64,000 bases of DNA from CAZMXP01 sp964570285 (GCA_964570285.1 CAZMXP010000015.1:1-64000), one strand, 5' to 3'. Shown: positions 32,335 through 42,262, numbered from the stretch's first letter. Notes: generated by a model not told the origin, from the letters alone. Made by a program: numbers and translations.

Positions 32335-35300
32335 CTACCGCTCCCCGAAGAGCCGGACGGCCTCGTCTCGCAGCCATGCGTGGTCGGGGAACGGGTGCTC
32401 GCCCTCCGTCGCGATCCGGCGCTGGGCCTGGTCGTACCAGCGGCGCGCCTCGTCGGCCCTGTCGAGGGCGAGCAGGTTCATCGCGCGGAGGTAGGCGATG
32501 CAGGCGTGCCCGTTGTCCGCCGTGTCGAAGATCCGCTCGAACTCCTGCTCCGCCGTGCCGTGCTGGCCGGCCCGGAAGAGCGCGGCGGCGAGCCTGTACG
32601 TCGGGTTGTCCGGCCGCAGCTTGAGTTCGCGGCGCGCGAGGCTCAGCGCCTCCTCCGCGTTGCGGCGTTCGAGCGGGCTGGTCGCCAGCGCCCACGCGAG
32701 GATCATGCATGCATCCGCGTCGTCCGGGTCGCCCGCCACGATGGCGCGCAGGCGGCGCAGGGTCTCCTCGTGCTCGCCGCGGTACGACGGGATCTGGGCC
32801 GCCTCCAGCATGGCGGCGGGACTCTTCGCGAACGCGAGCCCCCGCTGGAAGGAGGCCTCGGCCTCCTCCCACCGCCGCAGGTGGAGGAGCACCCTGCCGA
32901 GTGTGAAGTGGCCCTCCCCGCTCTGCGGCGCCACCTCGACGGCCCGCCTCGCCGACATGAGCGCCTCCTCGATGCGGTTCGCCTCGAGCAGAAGACCGGC
33001 CAGCATGCCGTGGGCTGCAGAGAACGAGGGCGCGAGGCGCGTCGCATCGACCAGTTCGGCGATCGCCTCCTCCCGGCGACCCATGCGCGCCTTCACCGAG
33101 GCCGAGAGGAAGATCAGGTTTGCCGGGAGCGGTCGATCGACGGTGTCCAACTCGGCGAGGGCCTCGGCATGCTTGCCGTTCGCGGCCAGCGCCGTCGCCA
33201 GCGCGGCGCTTACCGGGGCCAGGGAGGGGGCGAGTTCGTTCGCTTTCTGGGCCCAAGTGAGGGCCTCCGCGGCCTCGCCGGCCGCCAGCAGCGCCTCGGC
33301 CAGCGCTCCGTGCACGATGGCGTTCCGCGGGTCGATCTCGATGGCCCTGCGCCAGTGGGGAATCGCCTCCTTGGGGCGACCCAACTGGGACAGGGAGCTC
33401 CCCATCCCCCGATGGGCATCGAAGTAGAGAGGCTCCAGGACGAGTACCCGCTGCAGGAGCGGCAACACCTCCTCGACACGCCCCCTGGCGTGGAAACGGT
33501 ACGCCGCCCGGAGATGCATGCCGGCATCCGTCGGATCCGTGGCGAGGGCGCGGCGCACCGACTCGTCGGCTTCCGCCGCGTTGCCCATCGCGTCGAGCAC
33601 GTCGGCGATCGCGAGGTGGAGGCTTGCGGTTTGCGCCGGGGCCGGCCGGCGGGCCTGCTCCGCCCTCGCCAGCGCGGCCCGCACCAGGTCGAGGGCCTCC
33701 CCCGGGCGTCCGAGAGCGAGGAGCTCAAGGGCGACCGCGATGTGGATGTTGGCAAGTTCGGGGAACTCCTTCGGCAGCTTCCGGCAGATGCCGAGGGCGT
33801 CGTCGCCGCGACCCGCGAGTCGCAGGGCCATCGCGATGCGAGCCCGATGGAAGGGGGCCGGCGGGGCGAGGTCGGCGGCCCGCTGGAACGCGGCCAGCGC
33901 CTCCCCCGGTTGGCCGAGGTTCAGCAGTGCGTTGCCAAGGGCGACATGAGCGGGTGCACTGCCCGGGACCAGGGCGACGGCCTCTCGCGCATGCTCCAGC
34001 CCCTCCTCGACCTGCCCACGGCTGGAAAGAAAGGCGCCAAGCAGGCGCCGGCACCACGCCTGGTCGCCGTCCAGTTCGATCGCCCTGCGGTACTCGGCCA
34101 GCGCCTCCCCCTCCCGCCCGCGGGCCTCGAGGACCAGTCCGAGCTCGGCGTGCAGGACCGCATCCCCGGGACGTCCGGCAATCAGGTCGCGCAGGAACCG
34201 CTCCGCCTGGGCGTACTCGCGCGCGTTGATGTACTGCTGGGCCAACTCGACGCTCGCGATGTAGTTGTCCGGCCGCAGCGACCTCGCGACGAGGTAGTAC
34301 CGCAGGCCGTCCGCGGCCGTCACATCCTCCCCCCCCTGCCAGGCCCCGTAGCTGGACCGGGCGAGGCTGTGTGCGAGGAAGAAGTCGGCCGGATGCCCCT
34401 CGAACGCGCGGAGAGCGAAGGCGTAGGCGTCCGCGGGCTTGGCGAGGCGACGCAGCGACTCGGCCATCAGGTGCAGCGTGCGCGCATCGGTCGTCTTCGC
34501 GTCCGCCTCCGCCGCCAGCTTCGAGAGCACGGCGATGTCGGCGGAGAGGATGGCTTCGCGCAGCGTCGCGCGCACCGGATCGCCGTCCAGGGCCGACGCG
34601 ACGGCGAGCAGGCGCGTCGCCCCCTCCCGCGCCGCGGCCTCGCGGCGCACGAACGCCCAGTCGTCGAGCCCGGCGGCGAGCCGCTCGTTCTCTCCTCGCG
34701 CGGCGAGCGCGGCGGCGGCTTCCGCGACCGGCCCCTCGTCCGGCCTGAGCCCGTACTCCGCGAAGGCCGCCCCGTACCGGCGATCCAGCTCCGGCCAGTC
34801 GATGACGAACCGTTCGTCCTCGGAGGAGGGTCCGCGCAGCGCCTCCAGAGCTTGCAGCAGGCTTCGGTTCTCCCTCCCTCTCCTCTCGCGCGCGAGCGCG
34901 TCCCCCGCAGCCCCCTCGAGGCGGCCCAGATCGGCGACGACCGCCTCCGGCATCGCCGTCTCCGCCTGCGCGAGCAGGTCGCGCGCGCGCGCCGCCTTGG
35001 CCAGCGCATCGGAAGCGTCCTCCGCGCGGCCCGCGTCGAGCACCGCGCTCTGGAACTGCTCGCGCAGGCGCGCTTCGCGGGCGGCGTTCTCGCTCTGCAC
35101 GTACCAGAATCCCCCCCCGCCGAGCACGACCGTCGCGAGCACCGAGGCGGCGAGGGCGAGCGTCAGCTTCTGCTTGCGCTTCGCCTCGGCGACGCGCACG
35201 CGGTCCTCCGCCGCCTCGACCTGCGCCGCGCGCGCACGCTCCTCGATCCCCGCGAGATGGCGGCCGATCTGCTGCTGCACCTCCCCCGCATGGCGCGGCC

Positions 35301-36288
35301 GCGCCTGCCGCGCCGCGACGAGGCACTGGTTGGCGATGGCCTTCAGTTCGCCGTCGGCGTCGCAGGCGGCCAGCCGCCCGCGGCAGGGCTCGAGGTCCCC
35401 GCGGGCCGCGCGCTGGATCAGGTCCGAGCCGCCGCCCGCGTAGGGAGGCTGGCCGGTGAGGATCTCCGCGAGGATCCCGCCGAGGCTGAAGACGTCCGAG
35501 CGCTCGTCCATCTGCTCGATCTCGCCCATCGCCTGCTCGGGCGGCATGTAGGCGGGCGTGCCCATCACGGATCCGACCATCGACTGGCTCCCGACCGAGC
35601 CCTGCTCGCCGCTGCTGCGGACCGTCGCGACGACCGTCTGCCGAGCGTCGCGCGCGCGTCGCTCGTCCTCGATGCCGCCGCTCTTCAGCACCTTGCCCAT
35701 GCCCCAGTCCACGACGTGGACCTCGCCGAAGGCGCCGACCATGACGTTGGCGGGCTTCAGGTCGCGGTGGATGACGCCGCGCGTGTGCGCGTAGGCCATC
35801 GTCTGGCAGACCGCCTCGAAGATCGCGAGCAGCCGGCGGCGGCCCTCCTTGCGCTCCTCGATCAGCGACGCGAGCGTCCTGCCCTTGATCAGCTTCATCG
35901 TGAAGAAGGGCCGCCCCTCCTGCAGGCCGAGGTCGTAGACCGGCACGATGCCCGGGTGCTGCAGTTGCCCGCCGATCTGCGCCTCCTCGACGAAACGCTG
36001 GAGCACATCGGGGTTGTCGCGGTGCTCCTCGCGGACCATCTTCATCGCGACGTCGCGGCCGAGGTCGGTGTCGTGCCCCTTGAGCACGACGCCGACGCCG
36101 CCGCGCGCGATCTCGCCCTGGAGCTGGTACTTGCCCGATCTCGTCAGCCCCTCGACCGGCTTCAGCACCGGCGCCGAGTCGTCCTGCCGCAGCGCCACGC
36201 GCGCCTTGCCGCCCGGCATGCCCGCGAGGAACTCGAGGATGCTGCGGTGCGCTTCGGGCGGGGTCGGGCCTTTCTCTTCGGATGTCAT
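32335..36288 (-). CDS. Transmembrane Ser/Thr protein kinase with large TPR region
   Basis: A 1,317-residue protein. The kinase domain has GEIARGGVGVVLKG, Lys83, IHRDLKPAN (His174-Asp176) and DWG at 194-196 in place of DFG, a variant I know from large kinases of this type. SVMGTPAYMPPEQ is the activation segment end. A transmembrane helix near 385-410 separates it from about 900 residues of TPR repeats (ALxExGxxxEALxxxRRAxEL patterns) expected outside the cytoplasm. It probably senses an envelope signal or organises protein partners. The start ATG 36288 has no strong Shine-Dalgarno. It precedes the beta-sandwich protein gene on the same strand. Confidence 0.9.
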   Translation of the reverse strand: MTSEEKGPTPPEAHRSILEFLAGMPGGKARVALRQDDSAPVLKPVEGLTRSGKYQLQGEIARGGVGVVLKGHDTDLGRDVAMKMVREEHRDNPDVLQRFVEEAQIGGQLQHPGIVPVYDLGLQEGRPFFTMKLIKGRTLASLIEERKEGRRRLLAIFEAVCQTMAYAHTRGVIHRDLKPANVMVGAFGEVHVVDWGMGKVLKSGGIEDERRARDARQTVVATVRSSGEQGSVGSQSMVGSVMGTPAYMPPEQAMGEIEQMDERSDVFSLGGILAEILTGQPPYAGGGSDLIQRAARGDLEPCRGRLAACDADGELKAIANQCLVAARQARPRHAGEVQQQIGRHLAGIEERARAAQVEAAEDRVRVAEAKRKQKLTLALAASVLATVVLGGGGFWYVQSENAAREARLREQFQSAVLDAGRAEDASDALAKAARARDLLAQAETAMPEAVVADLGRLEGAAGDALARERRGRENRSLLQALEALRGPSSEDERFVIDWPELDRRYGAAFAEYGLRPDEGPVAEAAAALAARGENERLAAGLDDWAFVRREAAAREGATRLLAVASALDGDPVRATLREAILSADIAVLSKLAAEADAKTTDARTLHLMAESLRRLAKPADAYAFALRAFEGHPADFFLAHSLARSSYGAWQGGEDVTAADGLRYYLVARSLRPDNYIASVELAQQYINAREYAQAERFLRDLIAGRPGDAVLHAELGLVLEARGREGEALAEYRRAIELDGDQAWCRRLLGAFLSSRGQVEEGLEHAREAVALVPGSAPAHVALGNALLNLGQPGEALAAFQRAADLAPPAPFHRARIAMALRLAGRGDDALGICRKLPKEFPELANIHIAVALELLALGRPGEALDLVRAALARAEQARRPAPAQTASLHLAIADVLDAMGNAAEADESVRRALATDPTDAGMHLRAAYRFHARGRVEEVLPLLQRVLVLEPLYFDAHRGMGSSLSQLGRPKEAIPHWRRAIEIDPRNAIVHGALAEALLAAGEAAEALTWAQKANELAPSLAPVSAALATALAANGKHAEALAELDTVDRPLPANLIFLSASVKARMGRREEAIAELVDATRLAPSFSAAHGMLAGLLLEANRIEEALMSARRAVEVAPQSGEGHFTLGRVLLHLRRWEEAEASFQRGLAFAKSPAAMLEAAQIPSYRGEHEETLRRLRAIVAGDPDDADACMILAWALATSPLERRNAEEALSLARRELKLRPDNPTYRLAAALFRAGQHGTAEQEFERIFDTADNGHACIAYLRAMNLLALDRADEARRWYDQAQRRIATEGEHPFPDHAWLRDEAVRLFGER

Positions 36289-36407
36289 TCGCGAATGCTC
36301 GTGCAGGGTGCCATGCGGGCACCAACGTACACGACGGGGGGCTCGGGGGGCATCGCGAAGGCCCGAGTCGACGGCATACTCGAGGACACCGCGGCGAGAA
36401 CGACCCT

Positions 36408-36448
36408 CCCCCTCCCCGCGCCCCTCCCCGACCCGCGTGTGGTAGGTT
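36408..36448 (+). promoter_or_regulatory. Upstream element shared with 42609-42649: C-tract block plus GTGGTAGGTT
   Basis: A CCCTCCCCGCGCCCCTCCCC-type block is followed about 14 bases later by GTGTGGTAGGTTC and, eight bases after TAGGTT, by the ATG at 36457. The same arrangement, with one-base different spacing, lies before the amidohydrolase gene. TAGGTT would be the -10. The function of the C-tract block is unknown. Confidence 0.45.
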
Positions 36449-36456
36449 CGGCCCTC

Positions 36457-37710
36457 ATGCGCGTCGCGCTGCTGCTCTTGGCCGTGCTCGCGGCGGGTTT
36501 CATGCTCGGGCGCACGACATCGGAGACGCGGGAGACTCCGCGGACGGCGCGCACGCCCGAGCGGGCGGCGCCACCCGTCGTCGCGGTCCGCACCGAGCCG
36601 CCCGCGCGTGCGCCGGAGGCGGTGGCGCCCGGGCGCGAGGAGGCGACACTCGCCGGGACTGCGGTCCGCCCGGCGGAGGAGGAGAGCGGCCTCGGCACGG
36701 AGGGGGGTTGGGTCGAGGTGCGCTTCCCCGAGGCGGCGCCTTGCCCGCGGGCCTTCCTCCATGTGCGCGACACGGCGGGCGGCTGGATCGATGTCGAGTT
36801 CTCGACGCTGGAGAGCGAGTTCGTGCAGGTCGCGGAGGTGCGCGCCGGGAGCCACCTCGTCTGGTGGCGGGAGGCGGAGGGGCACCGGCGCCTCGGGTGC
36901 CACGTGCGCGTCGAGGCGGGCATGATCGCGACGGTGGATGCGTCGGCGGCGCGGGAGCTCCCGCCGCGCGACGATCTCGGCCGGCTCCTCTTGACTGTCT
37001 CCGGGGCCGACGGCCTGCCGAGGCGGGGCGTCTCCGCGCGGCTTGTCGTGGCGACCGCCGTCGAAACCGACGAGGTCATGGAAACCACGGACTCCGGCGG
37101 GAGATGCCAGTTCGACGTGCCGCCGGGTGTCCACACGCTCCGCCTCGGAGTGTGGAGGCGCGAGGTGCGCCTTGCCGCCGGGGAAACGGCGGAGGTCGAC
37201 TTCCGCCCTGTCGAGCAGGGCAGCCTGCTGCTCGAGTTCTCGCCGCCGGTGGTGACCGCCTACGCAGACGTGCCGGATGTCGGCCTCATCCCGTCCGACG
37301 CGCGCGATGGCACGCGCCATCTCTTCCTCGGGCTGCCGCCGGGAGAGTATGACTTCTCGGCAAGCCTCTCGGGTCAGGGCAAGGACCGCCGTCCGGCGGG
37401 CCGGCACGTCGTGCGCGCCGCGCGGGAGACGACAGCGAGCGTGCGGTTGCCGACGGGATCGCTCACCGTGGAAGTCATCTCGGACGGGAGGTGGGTCGGT
37501 GTCGGGATCGCTCCCGGCCCCCACCTGCCATGGGGGCTCCAGCAGGCCGCCGCGCCGCGAGGGCCGCGCCAGCCCTGGGAAACGCAGTTCCTCGCCCTGC
37601 CGGCCGGGGAGTACGTCGTCACAGCCCACACGTCGGCGGGATCGGAGAGCAAGCGCGTGAGCGTGGGCGGAGGGGCAGCGAGGCTTTCGTTCGACGGCGA
37701 TCGGCGGTAG
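36457..37710 (+). CDS. Secreted or membrane-anchored beta-domain protein, unknown function
   Basis: A 417-residue protein with a hydrophobic N-terminus (VALLLLAVLAAGFMLG). A disordered Thr/Arg/Pro-rich stretch to about residue 80 is followed by repeated beta-sandwich-like segments (GGWVEVRFPEAAPCPRAF, TTDSGGRCQFDVPPGVHTLRLG, LPPGEYDFSASLSG, ALPAGEYVVTAHTSAGS). The (P/A)GxYxF/VxA pattern is typical of carboxypeptidase-regulatory-like domains, like those of the nearby gene at 30320-32308. It is divergent from the kinase gene. TAGGTT eight bases before ATG and no Shine-Dalgarno suggest a leaderless message. Confidence 0.75.
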   Translation: MRVALLLLAVLAAGFMLGRTTSETRETPRTARTPERAAPPVVAVRTEPPARAPEAVAPGREEATLAGTAVRPAEEESGLGTEGGWVEVRFPEAAPCPRAFLHVRDTAGGWIDVEFSTLESEFVQVAEVRAGSHLVWWREAEGHRRLGCHVRVEAGMIATVDASAARELPPRDDLGRLLLTVSGADGLPRRGVSARLVVATAVETDEVMETTDSGGRCQFDVPPGVHTLRLGVWRREVRLAAGETAEVDFRPVEQGSLLLEFSPPVVTAYADVPDVGLIPSDARDGTRHLFLGLPPGEYDFSASLSGQGKDRRPAGRHVVRAARETTASVRLPTGSLTVEVISDGRWVGVGIAPGPHLPWGLQQAAAPRGPRQPWETQFLALPAGEYVVTAHTSAGSESKRVSVGGGAARLSFDGDRR

Positions 37711-37946
37711 GTGAGCGCGGCATCCGCGTGGTGAGTTGGGGGGGCCGCGGGGGCCCGTCGCCCGCAGAGCGGGCTATGGGCCCCGAGGGGGGCGGGCCCC
37801 TCGGGTTGGCGCGCTTGTGCATGGACAGCCCTCCACGCACAATCGGAGGCGGCTCGGGCCACTGCAATCGCAAGCTCATGCGCCAGGCGCCCCGCATTTG
37901 CTATCCTCCGACAGAGTCCAAGCTGGCCATGGCCACGGAGGTCGCA
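37711..37946. other. Non-coding gap before the PDZ-CHAT gene
   Basis: 236 bases without a supported gene. It contains a G-tract block near 37739-37755 (G7 CCGCG G5) and a long GC palindrome-like region (GCCCGCAGAGCGGGC near 37762, GGGCCCC/GGGGCCC elements). TATCCT near 37904 is a possible -10, and GGAGGT at 37937-37942 is the ribosome site of the next gene. Confidence 0.4.
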
Positions 37947-40900
37947 ATGCGCCGGATCGCGATCGTGATTCTCCTCGGAGTGCCGGGGATGGTGGACGTG
38001 CGCGCGGACGAGGACTCGACCGCCGACGCGAACAACCCGAAGCTGGTGGAGGCGCGCGCGCTCCTCGCGCAGGCGAACGCCCACCGTGACGCGCGCCGCT
38101 TCGACGAAGCCGTGGCCGCGTACGAGAAGGCGCTGGCGCTTCTCGAGGAGGGCGGCGCGGGGAAGGGGGAGGTCGCCGGGACTCTCAACGAATATGGGAT
38201 GGCGCACTACGCGCGAGGCCGGGCAGCGGACGCAGCCGCGTGCTGGGAGCGGGCGCTGGCACTTCTAAGAGGAGTGCATAAGGGCGACCATCCCGATGTC
38301 GCCATCAGCCTCAACAACCTGGCCTCAATCCTCGACGCCCTAGACCACTCCGCCGAAGCGCTTCCGCTCCACCAAGAGGCGCTCGCGATGTGTCGGCGCC
38401 TCTTCCAGGGCGACCACCCCGCGGTGGCCAAGTGCCTCACCAGCTTGGCCCAGAGCCTCGATGCCGCGGGCCGCTCCGCCGAGGCCCTTCCGCTCAAGGA
38501 GGAGGCGCTCGCGATCTACCGTCGACTAGTCAAGGGCGACCACCCCGTCGTGGCATCATGCCTCAACCACCTGGCCTTCACGCTGGGTGGCTTGGGCCGC
38601 CCCGCCGAGGCCCTTCCGCTGCTCAAGGAGGCCCTTGCGATGCGTCGGCGCCTCTTCAAGGGCGACCACCCGGAGGTGGCCCAAGGCTTCAATAATCTTG
38701 CCCATACTCTCGATGTCATGGGCCGCCCCGCCGACGCGCTTCCGCTCCACGAGGAGGCGCTCGCGATGTACCGTCGCCTCTTCAAGGGCGACCACCCCGA
38801 CGTGGCCATAGGCCTCAACAACCTGGCCCCAACGCTCGGTGCCTTGGGCCGCGCCGCCGAGGCGCTTCCGCTCCAGGAGGAGGCGCTCGCAATGCGTCGT
38901 CGCCTCTTCAAGGGCGACCACCCCCACGTGGCCATGAGCCTCAACAACCTTGCCTCTTCCCTCTGCGAGTTGGGACGCCCCGCCGAAGCCCTTCCGTTAC
39001 TCGAGGAGGCGCTCGCGATGTGCCGACGCCTCTTCAAGGGTGACCACCCCGACGTGGCCCGAGGCATCGACAATCTGGCCTCAACCCTCGATGCCTTGGG
39101 ACGCCCCGCGGAGGCGCTTCCGCTCAACGAGGAGGCGCTCGCGATGTACAGTCGCCTCTTCAAGGGCGATCACCCCGACCTGGCCACATGCCTCAGCATC
39201 CTGGCCTCAACGCTCGGTGCCTTGGGCCGCCACGACGAGGCGCTTCCGCTCCAGGAGAAGGCGCTCGCGATGCGTCGGCGCCTCTTCGAGGGCGACCACC
39301 CCGACGTGGCCATGAGCCTCAACAACCTGGCCTCTACCCTCGTTGCCTTGGGACGCCCCGCCGACGCGCTTCCGCTCCAGGAGGAGGCGCTCGCGATGCG
39401 TCGCCGACTCTTCGAGGGCGACCACCCCGACGTGGCCAAGAGTCTCAACTACGTGGCCTCTACCTTCGTTGCCTTGGGATGCTCCGCCGACGCGCTTCCG
39501 GTCCAGGAGGAAGCGCTCGCGATGCGTTGTCGCCTCTTCGAGGGCGACCACCTAGACGTGGCCACGAGCCTCAACAACCTGGCCTCTACACTTGCTTCCT
39601 TGGGCCGCCCCGCTGACGCGCTACCGCGATTCGAGGAGGCGCTCGCGATGAGCCGTCGCCTTGTCCAAGGCGACCACCCCGACGTGGCCACGAGCCTCCA
39701 CAACCTGGCCTTTGCCCTCACTGCCTTTGACCGCCCGGCCGAGGCGCTCCCGCGCTGCGAGGAGGCGCTCGCGATGCAGCGTCGCCTCTTCACGGGCGAC
39801 CACCCCGACGTGGCCCAAGGCCTCGGCAACTTGGCCTCAACCCTCGATGCCTTGGGTCGCCGCGCCGAGGCGCTTCCGCTCTGGCGCGAGGCTGCGGAGA
39901 TGGGAGTCGCGGTGGGCTGGCCATGGATTCACTGGCCACTCGTGGAGCTGGCGAGGGTCACGATCGATGGGGGCGACGCCGGGGCGGCTCTGAGTCCCTT
40001 GAACGAGGCGATCGAGCACCTCGAGCTCCGCGGGTTGCAGGCGGTCTCGCCGGGCGTGGAGGGAAGTTCGCCGTACGCAGAGCGGCTACGGCGAGCCGAT
40101 CCCTTCCCGCCGATGGTCGAGGCGCTGCTCAGCCTCGGGCGGACTGAGGAGGCCCTCGCCGTCCTCGAGCGCGGGCGCGCGCCGGCGATGCTCGCCCTGC
40201 TGGTGCAGGGGCGGGCGGATCCGCTGGCCACTGCGCTTGCACGCGCCAAAGACGACGCGCAGGCGACCGCGCGGCTCGATGCGGTCCAGCGCGCGGTCGC
40301 CGACGCCGAGGCTGTGGTGGTCCTGCGGACGCAGGAGGCCGAACGCGTCCGCGCCGGCGGCAGGAGGGAGGAGATCCGTGCAGCAATCGACGCGGAGAGC
40401 GAGGCGCGGCGCTCGCTCGAGGAGGCGGGCCGGCACTGGCTCCATGCGCTGCGAGAGATGCTGCCCGAGACACGTCCGCTCGCGGCCCCGGAGATCCAAG
40501 CCCTTCTCGCTCCGGGTGAGCGGATGCTCGTCTACGGGCTCGGCGACTACGCGTCATTCGTGTTCGTCGTGCGGCCCAAGGGGGAGGCGGTCGAGGCGGT
40601 CAAGCTGGACAGCAGGATCGCGGTGCTGAGCGGCGCGGTGGGCGCCTACGCAGAGGCGCTCGCGAAGCCGGGATCGTTCGACGCCGCCGCCGGGAGGCGG
40701 CTCTTCGACATGGTTCTGCCTGCCAGGGTTTGGCGGGAGGTGAAGAGCGCCAAGCGCCTCTACCTCCTCCCCCATGGCCCCCTCCACCGTATCCCATTTG
40801 AGGCGCTCCCCATCGGGGACCGCTTCTGGGTAGACGAAGGGCCGCCGATCGCGTACGCGCCCACGGCCTCCGTCCTTGCATGGCTCAGGAGCAGGAATCT

Positions 40901-41885
40901 CGGGGTCGGAGAGGGCTTCGTCGCCGTCGGCGACCCGCGCTTCGAGGAAGCCAGCATCCCTTGGCCCGAGAAGGGAGTGCTCATCCGCGAGGTCATCGCC
41001 GGGGGGCAGGCAGCGGAGCTGGGCCTGCGCCCCGGCGACGTGGTCGCGGGCTTCGGCGACAGGGAGTCGCCCGACATGGACGCGCTGCGCGCCGCGCTCG
41101 CGAGCGCGCCGGCCGACGCGGAGACGATGCCGCTGCTCTTCGTGCGCGAGGGCGAGGAGCACACGGTGCTGACGCGCCCCGGGAGTCTCGGCGTCTTCCT
41201 CGCGGAGGAGCCGCCGACAGTCTCCGGCCCCGCGCTGCTCGCGCAGGGGCAGATCGCGACCGTGCTCCGGAGCGACGCCTCGCGGCGAGGCTTGCTGCCC
41301 GCGCTTCCCGGCACACGGCGCGAGGTTGAGGCGATCCGGGAGGCGTTTGCGGGCGTTGGCGCGAAGACCGTCGCGCTCCTCGGCGCGGAGGCGACGGAGG
41401 AGCGCCTCTTCGAAGCCGCGAAGGGCGCCCGCTACCTCCACCTCGCGACGCACGGGCTCATCGACGAGACCGGGAGCGCGTCGTTCAGCGCGCTCGCGCT
41501 GACGCGGCCGCGCGTGCCGGTGCCCGGCGACGACGGTTTCCTCACGCTGGCGGACCTGCTTGAGCGCTGGCGCGGGCGGCTCGACGGCACGCGCCTTGTC
41601 GTGCTCTCCGCGTGCGAGACGCAGAAGGGGCGCCTCCTCCGCGACGAGGGCATGCTCGCGCTGCCGCTCGGCTTCTGCTTCGCCGGCGCGCGCGCGGCGG
41701 TCGCGAGCCTCTGGCGCGTCGATGACAAGAGCACCGCGCTGCTGATGGAGGACCTCTACCGGCGCATGCTCGCCGAGGGCGCGCCTGGCCCGTGCGAGGC
41801 GCTGCACGAGGCGCGGAAGGCGCTCCGGAAGACGCATCCGGAACCGTACTACTGGGGGGCGTTCGTGTATGTCGGGGCGCCGTGA
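37947..41885 (+). CDS. Secreted TPR-CHAT protein with a PDZ domain inserted in the CHAT region
   Basis: A 1,312-residue protein with signal peptide (RRIAIVILLGVPGMVDVRA). It carries 13 tandem 42-residue kinesin-light-chain-like TPR units (residues about 94-639), an alpha-helical linker, and a C-terminal CHAT domain. Between the first CHAT half (LYLLPHGPLHRIPFEALP, ending AVGDPRF) and the second (LPGTRREVEAI onward) lies a PDZ domain at about 1009-1086: VLIREVIAGGQAAELGLRPGDVVAGFG. The catalytic pair is ATHG His1169 and LSACETQKG Cys1223, with ASLWRVDD after it. It is probably a protein-activated or peptide-sensing protease in the envelope. ATG 37947 has GGAGGT five bases upstream. Confidence 0.87.
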   Translation: MRRIAIVILLGVPGMVDVRADEDSTADANNPKLVEARALLAQANAHRDARRFDEAVAAYEKALALLEEGGAGKGEVAGTLNEYGMAHYARGRAADAAACWERALALLRGVHKGDHPDVAISLNNLASILDALDHSAEALPLHQEALAMCRRLFQGDHPAVAKCLTSLAQSLDAAGRSAEALPLKEEALAIYRRLVKGDHPVVASCLNHLAFTLGGLGRPAEALPLLKEALAMRRRLFKGDHPEVAQGFNNLAHTLDVMGRPADALPLHEEALAMYRRLFKGDHPDVAIGLNNLAPTLGALGRAAEALPLQEEALAMRRRLFKGDHPHVAMSLNNLASSLCELGRPAEALPLLEEALAMCRRLFKGDHPDVARGIDNLASTLDALGRPAEALPLNEEALAMYSRLFKGDHPDLATCLSILASTLGALGRHDEALPLQEKALAMRRRLFEGDHPDVAMSLNNLASTLVALGRPADALPLQEEALAMRRRLFEGDHPDVAKSLNYVASTFVALGCSADALPVQEEALAMRCRLFEGDHLDVATSLNNLASTLASLGRPADALPRFEEALAMSRRLVQGDHPDVATSLHNLAFALTAFDRPAEALPRCEEALAMQRRLFTGDHPDVAQGLGNLASTLDALGRRAEALPLWREAAEMGVAVGWPWIHWPLVELARVTIDGGDAGAALSPLNEAIEHLELRGLQAVSPGVEGSSPYAERLRRADPFPPMVEALLSLGRTEEALAVLERGRAPAMLALLVQGRADPLATALARAKDDAQATARLDAVQRAVADAEAVVVLRTQEAERVRAGGRREEIRAAIDAESEARRSLEEAGRHWLHALREMLPETRPLAAPEIQALLAPGERMLVYGLGDYASFVFVVRPKGEAVEAVKLDSRIAVLSGAVGAYAEALAKPGSFDAAAGRRLFDMVLPARVWREVKSAKRLYLLPHGPLHRIPFEALPIGDRFWVDEGPPIAYAPTASVLAWLRSRNLGVGEGFVAVGDPRFEEASIPWPEKGVLIREVIAGGQAAELGLRPGDVVAGFGDRESPDMDALRAALASAPADAETMPLLFVREGEEHTVLTRPGSLGVFLAEEPPTVSGPALLAQGQIATVLRSDASRRGLLPALPGTRREVEAIREAFAGVGAKTVALLGAEATEERLFEAAKGARYLHLATHGLIDETGSASFSALALTRPRVPVPGDDGFLTLADLLERWRGRLDGTRLVVLSACETQKGRLLRDEGMLALPLGFCFAGARAAVASLWRVDDKSTALLMEDLYRRMLAEGAPGPCEALHEARKALRKTHPEPYYWGAFVYVGAP
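38226..39863 (+). repeat. 13 tandem 126-bp units encoding 42-residue TPRs
   Basis: Thirteen consecutive 126-base units with no length change, encoding the pattern ADALPLxEEALAMRRRLFxGDHPDVAxSLNNLASTLxALGRP. Units 4 to 13 are very similar at DNA level, so recent duplication or gene conversion is likely. The unit boundary GCCGA(G/C) recurs every 126 bases from 38352 on. It is protein-coding, not a CRISPR or satellite array. Confidence 0.95.
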
Positions 41886-41936
41886 TGTCGAGGGGGCGCG
41901 GGGGCCGGGGCGCGAACGTGGCGTCGAGCCGCTCAG

Positions 41937-42262
41937 ATGAACTCGATGTTGCCGCGCATCTCCGACGGCTCGAGAACCTCGTGGATGAGCATCAGCCCCT
42001 GGACGATCGAACGGACGCGAGTCCCCTGAGCCGCGTACACGATCCCGGCATGCCTCGCGCCCCGCGCATGAAGGCGCAGGAAGTCGGTGTCCTGCGTGAA
42101 GATCACGCGTCCCTGGCGCACGGCACACGCAAGGTGTTTCTCGTCGGCCGCTCCCAGCAGCCCGGCTTCCTGCACCGTGAGGACATCGACGCCGCGGCGA
42201 CGCAGGGCGGATGCGACGGCTCGCGCGGCCTGCTCGTCGAGGTAGAACCTAATCCTTGCCAC
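41937..42262 (-). CDS. DUF5615 PIN-like toxin
   Basis: A 109-residue PIN-like (Mut7-C-type) protein: RIRFYLDEQAARAVASALRRRGVDVLTVQEAG with its early Asp, then ADEKHLACAVRQGRVIFTQDTDFL with the second acidic pair. This family is almost always paired with DUF433 antitoxins, as here. It is presumed to be an RNase toxin. The GTG start lies inside the end of the DUF433 gene (14-base overlap). Confidence 0.9.

Noticed and set aside
37491..37946. N-terminal extension of the PDZ-CHAT gene
   Set aside because: The frame is open upstream, but it overlaps the preceding gene and reads as low-complexity sequence. ATG 37947 has a ribosome site and begins a signal peptide.
38226..39863. Regular 126-bp repeats as a possible CRISPR or satellite array
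   Set aside because: The units are coding, without unique spacers, and each encodes a complete TPR.
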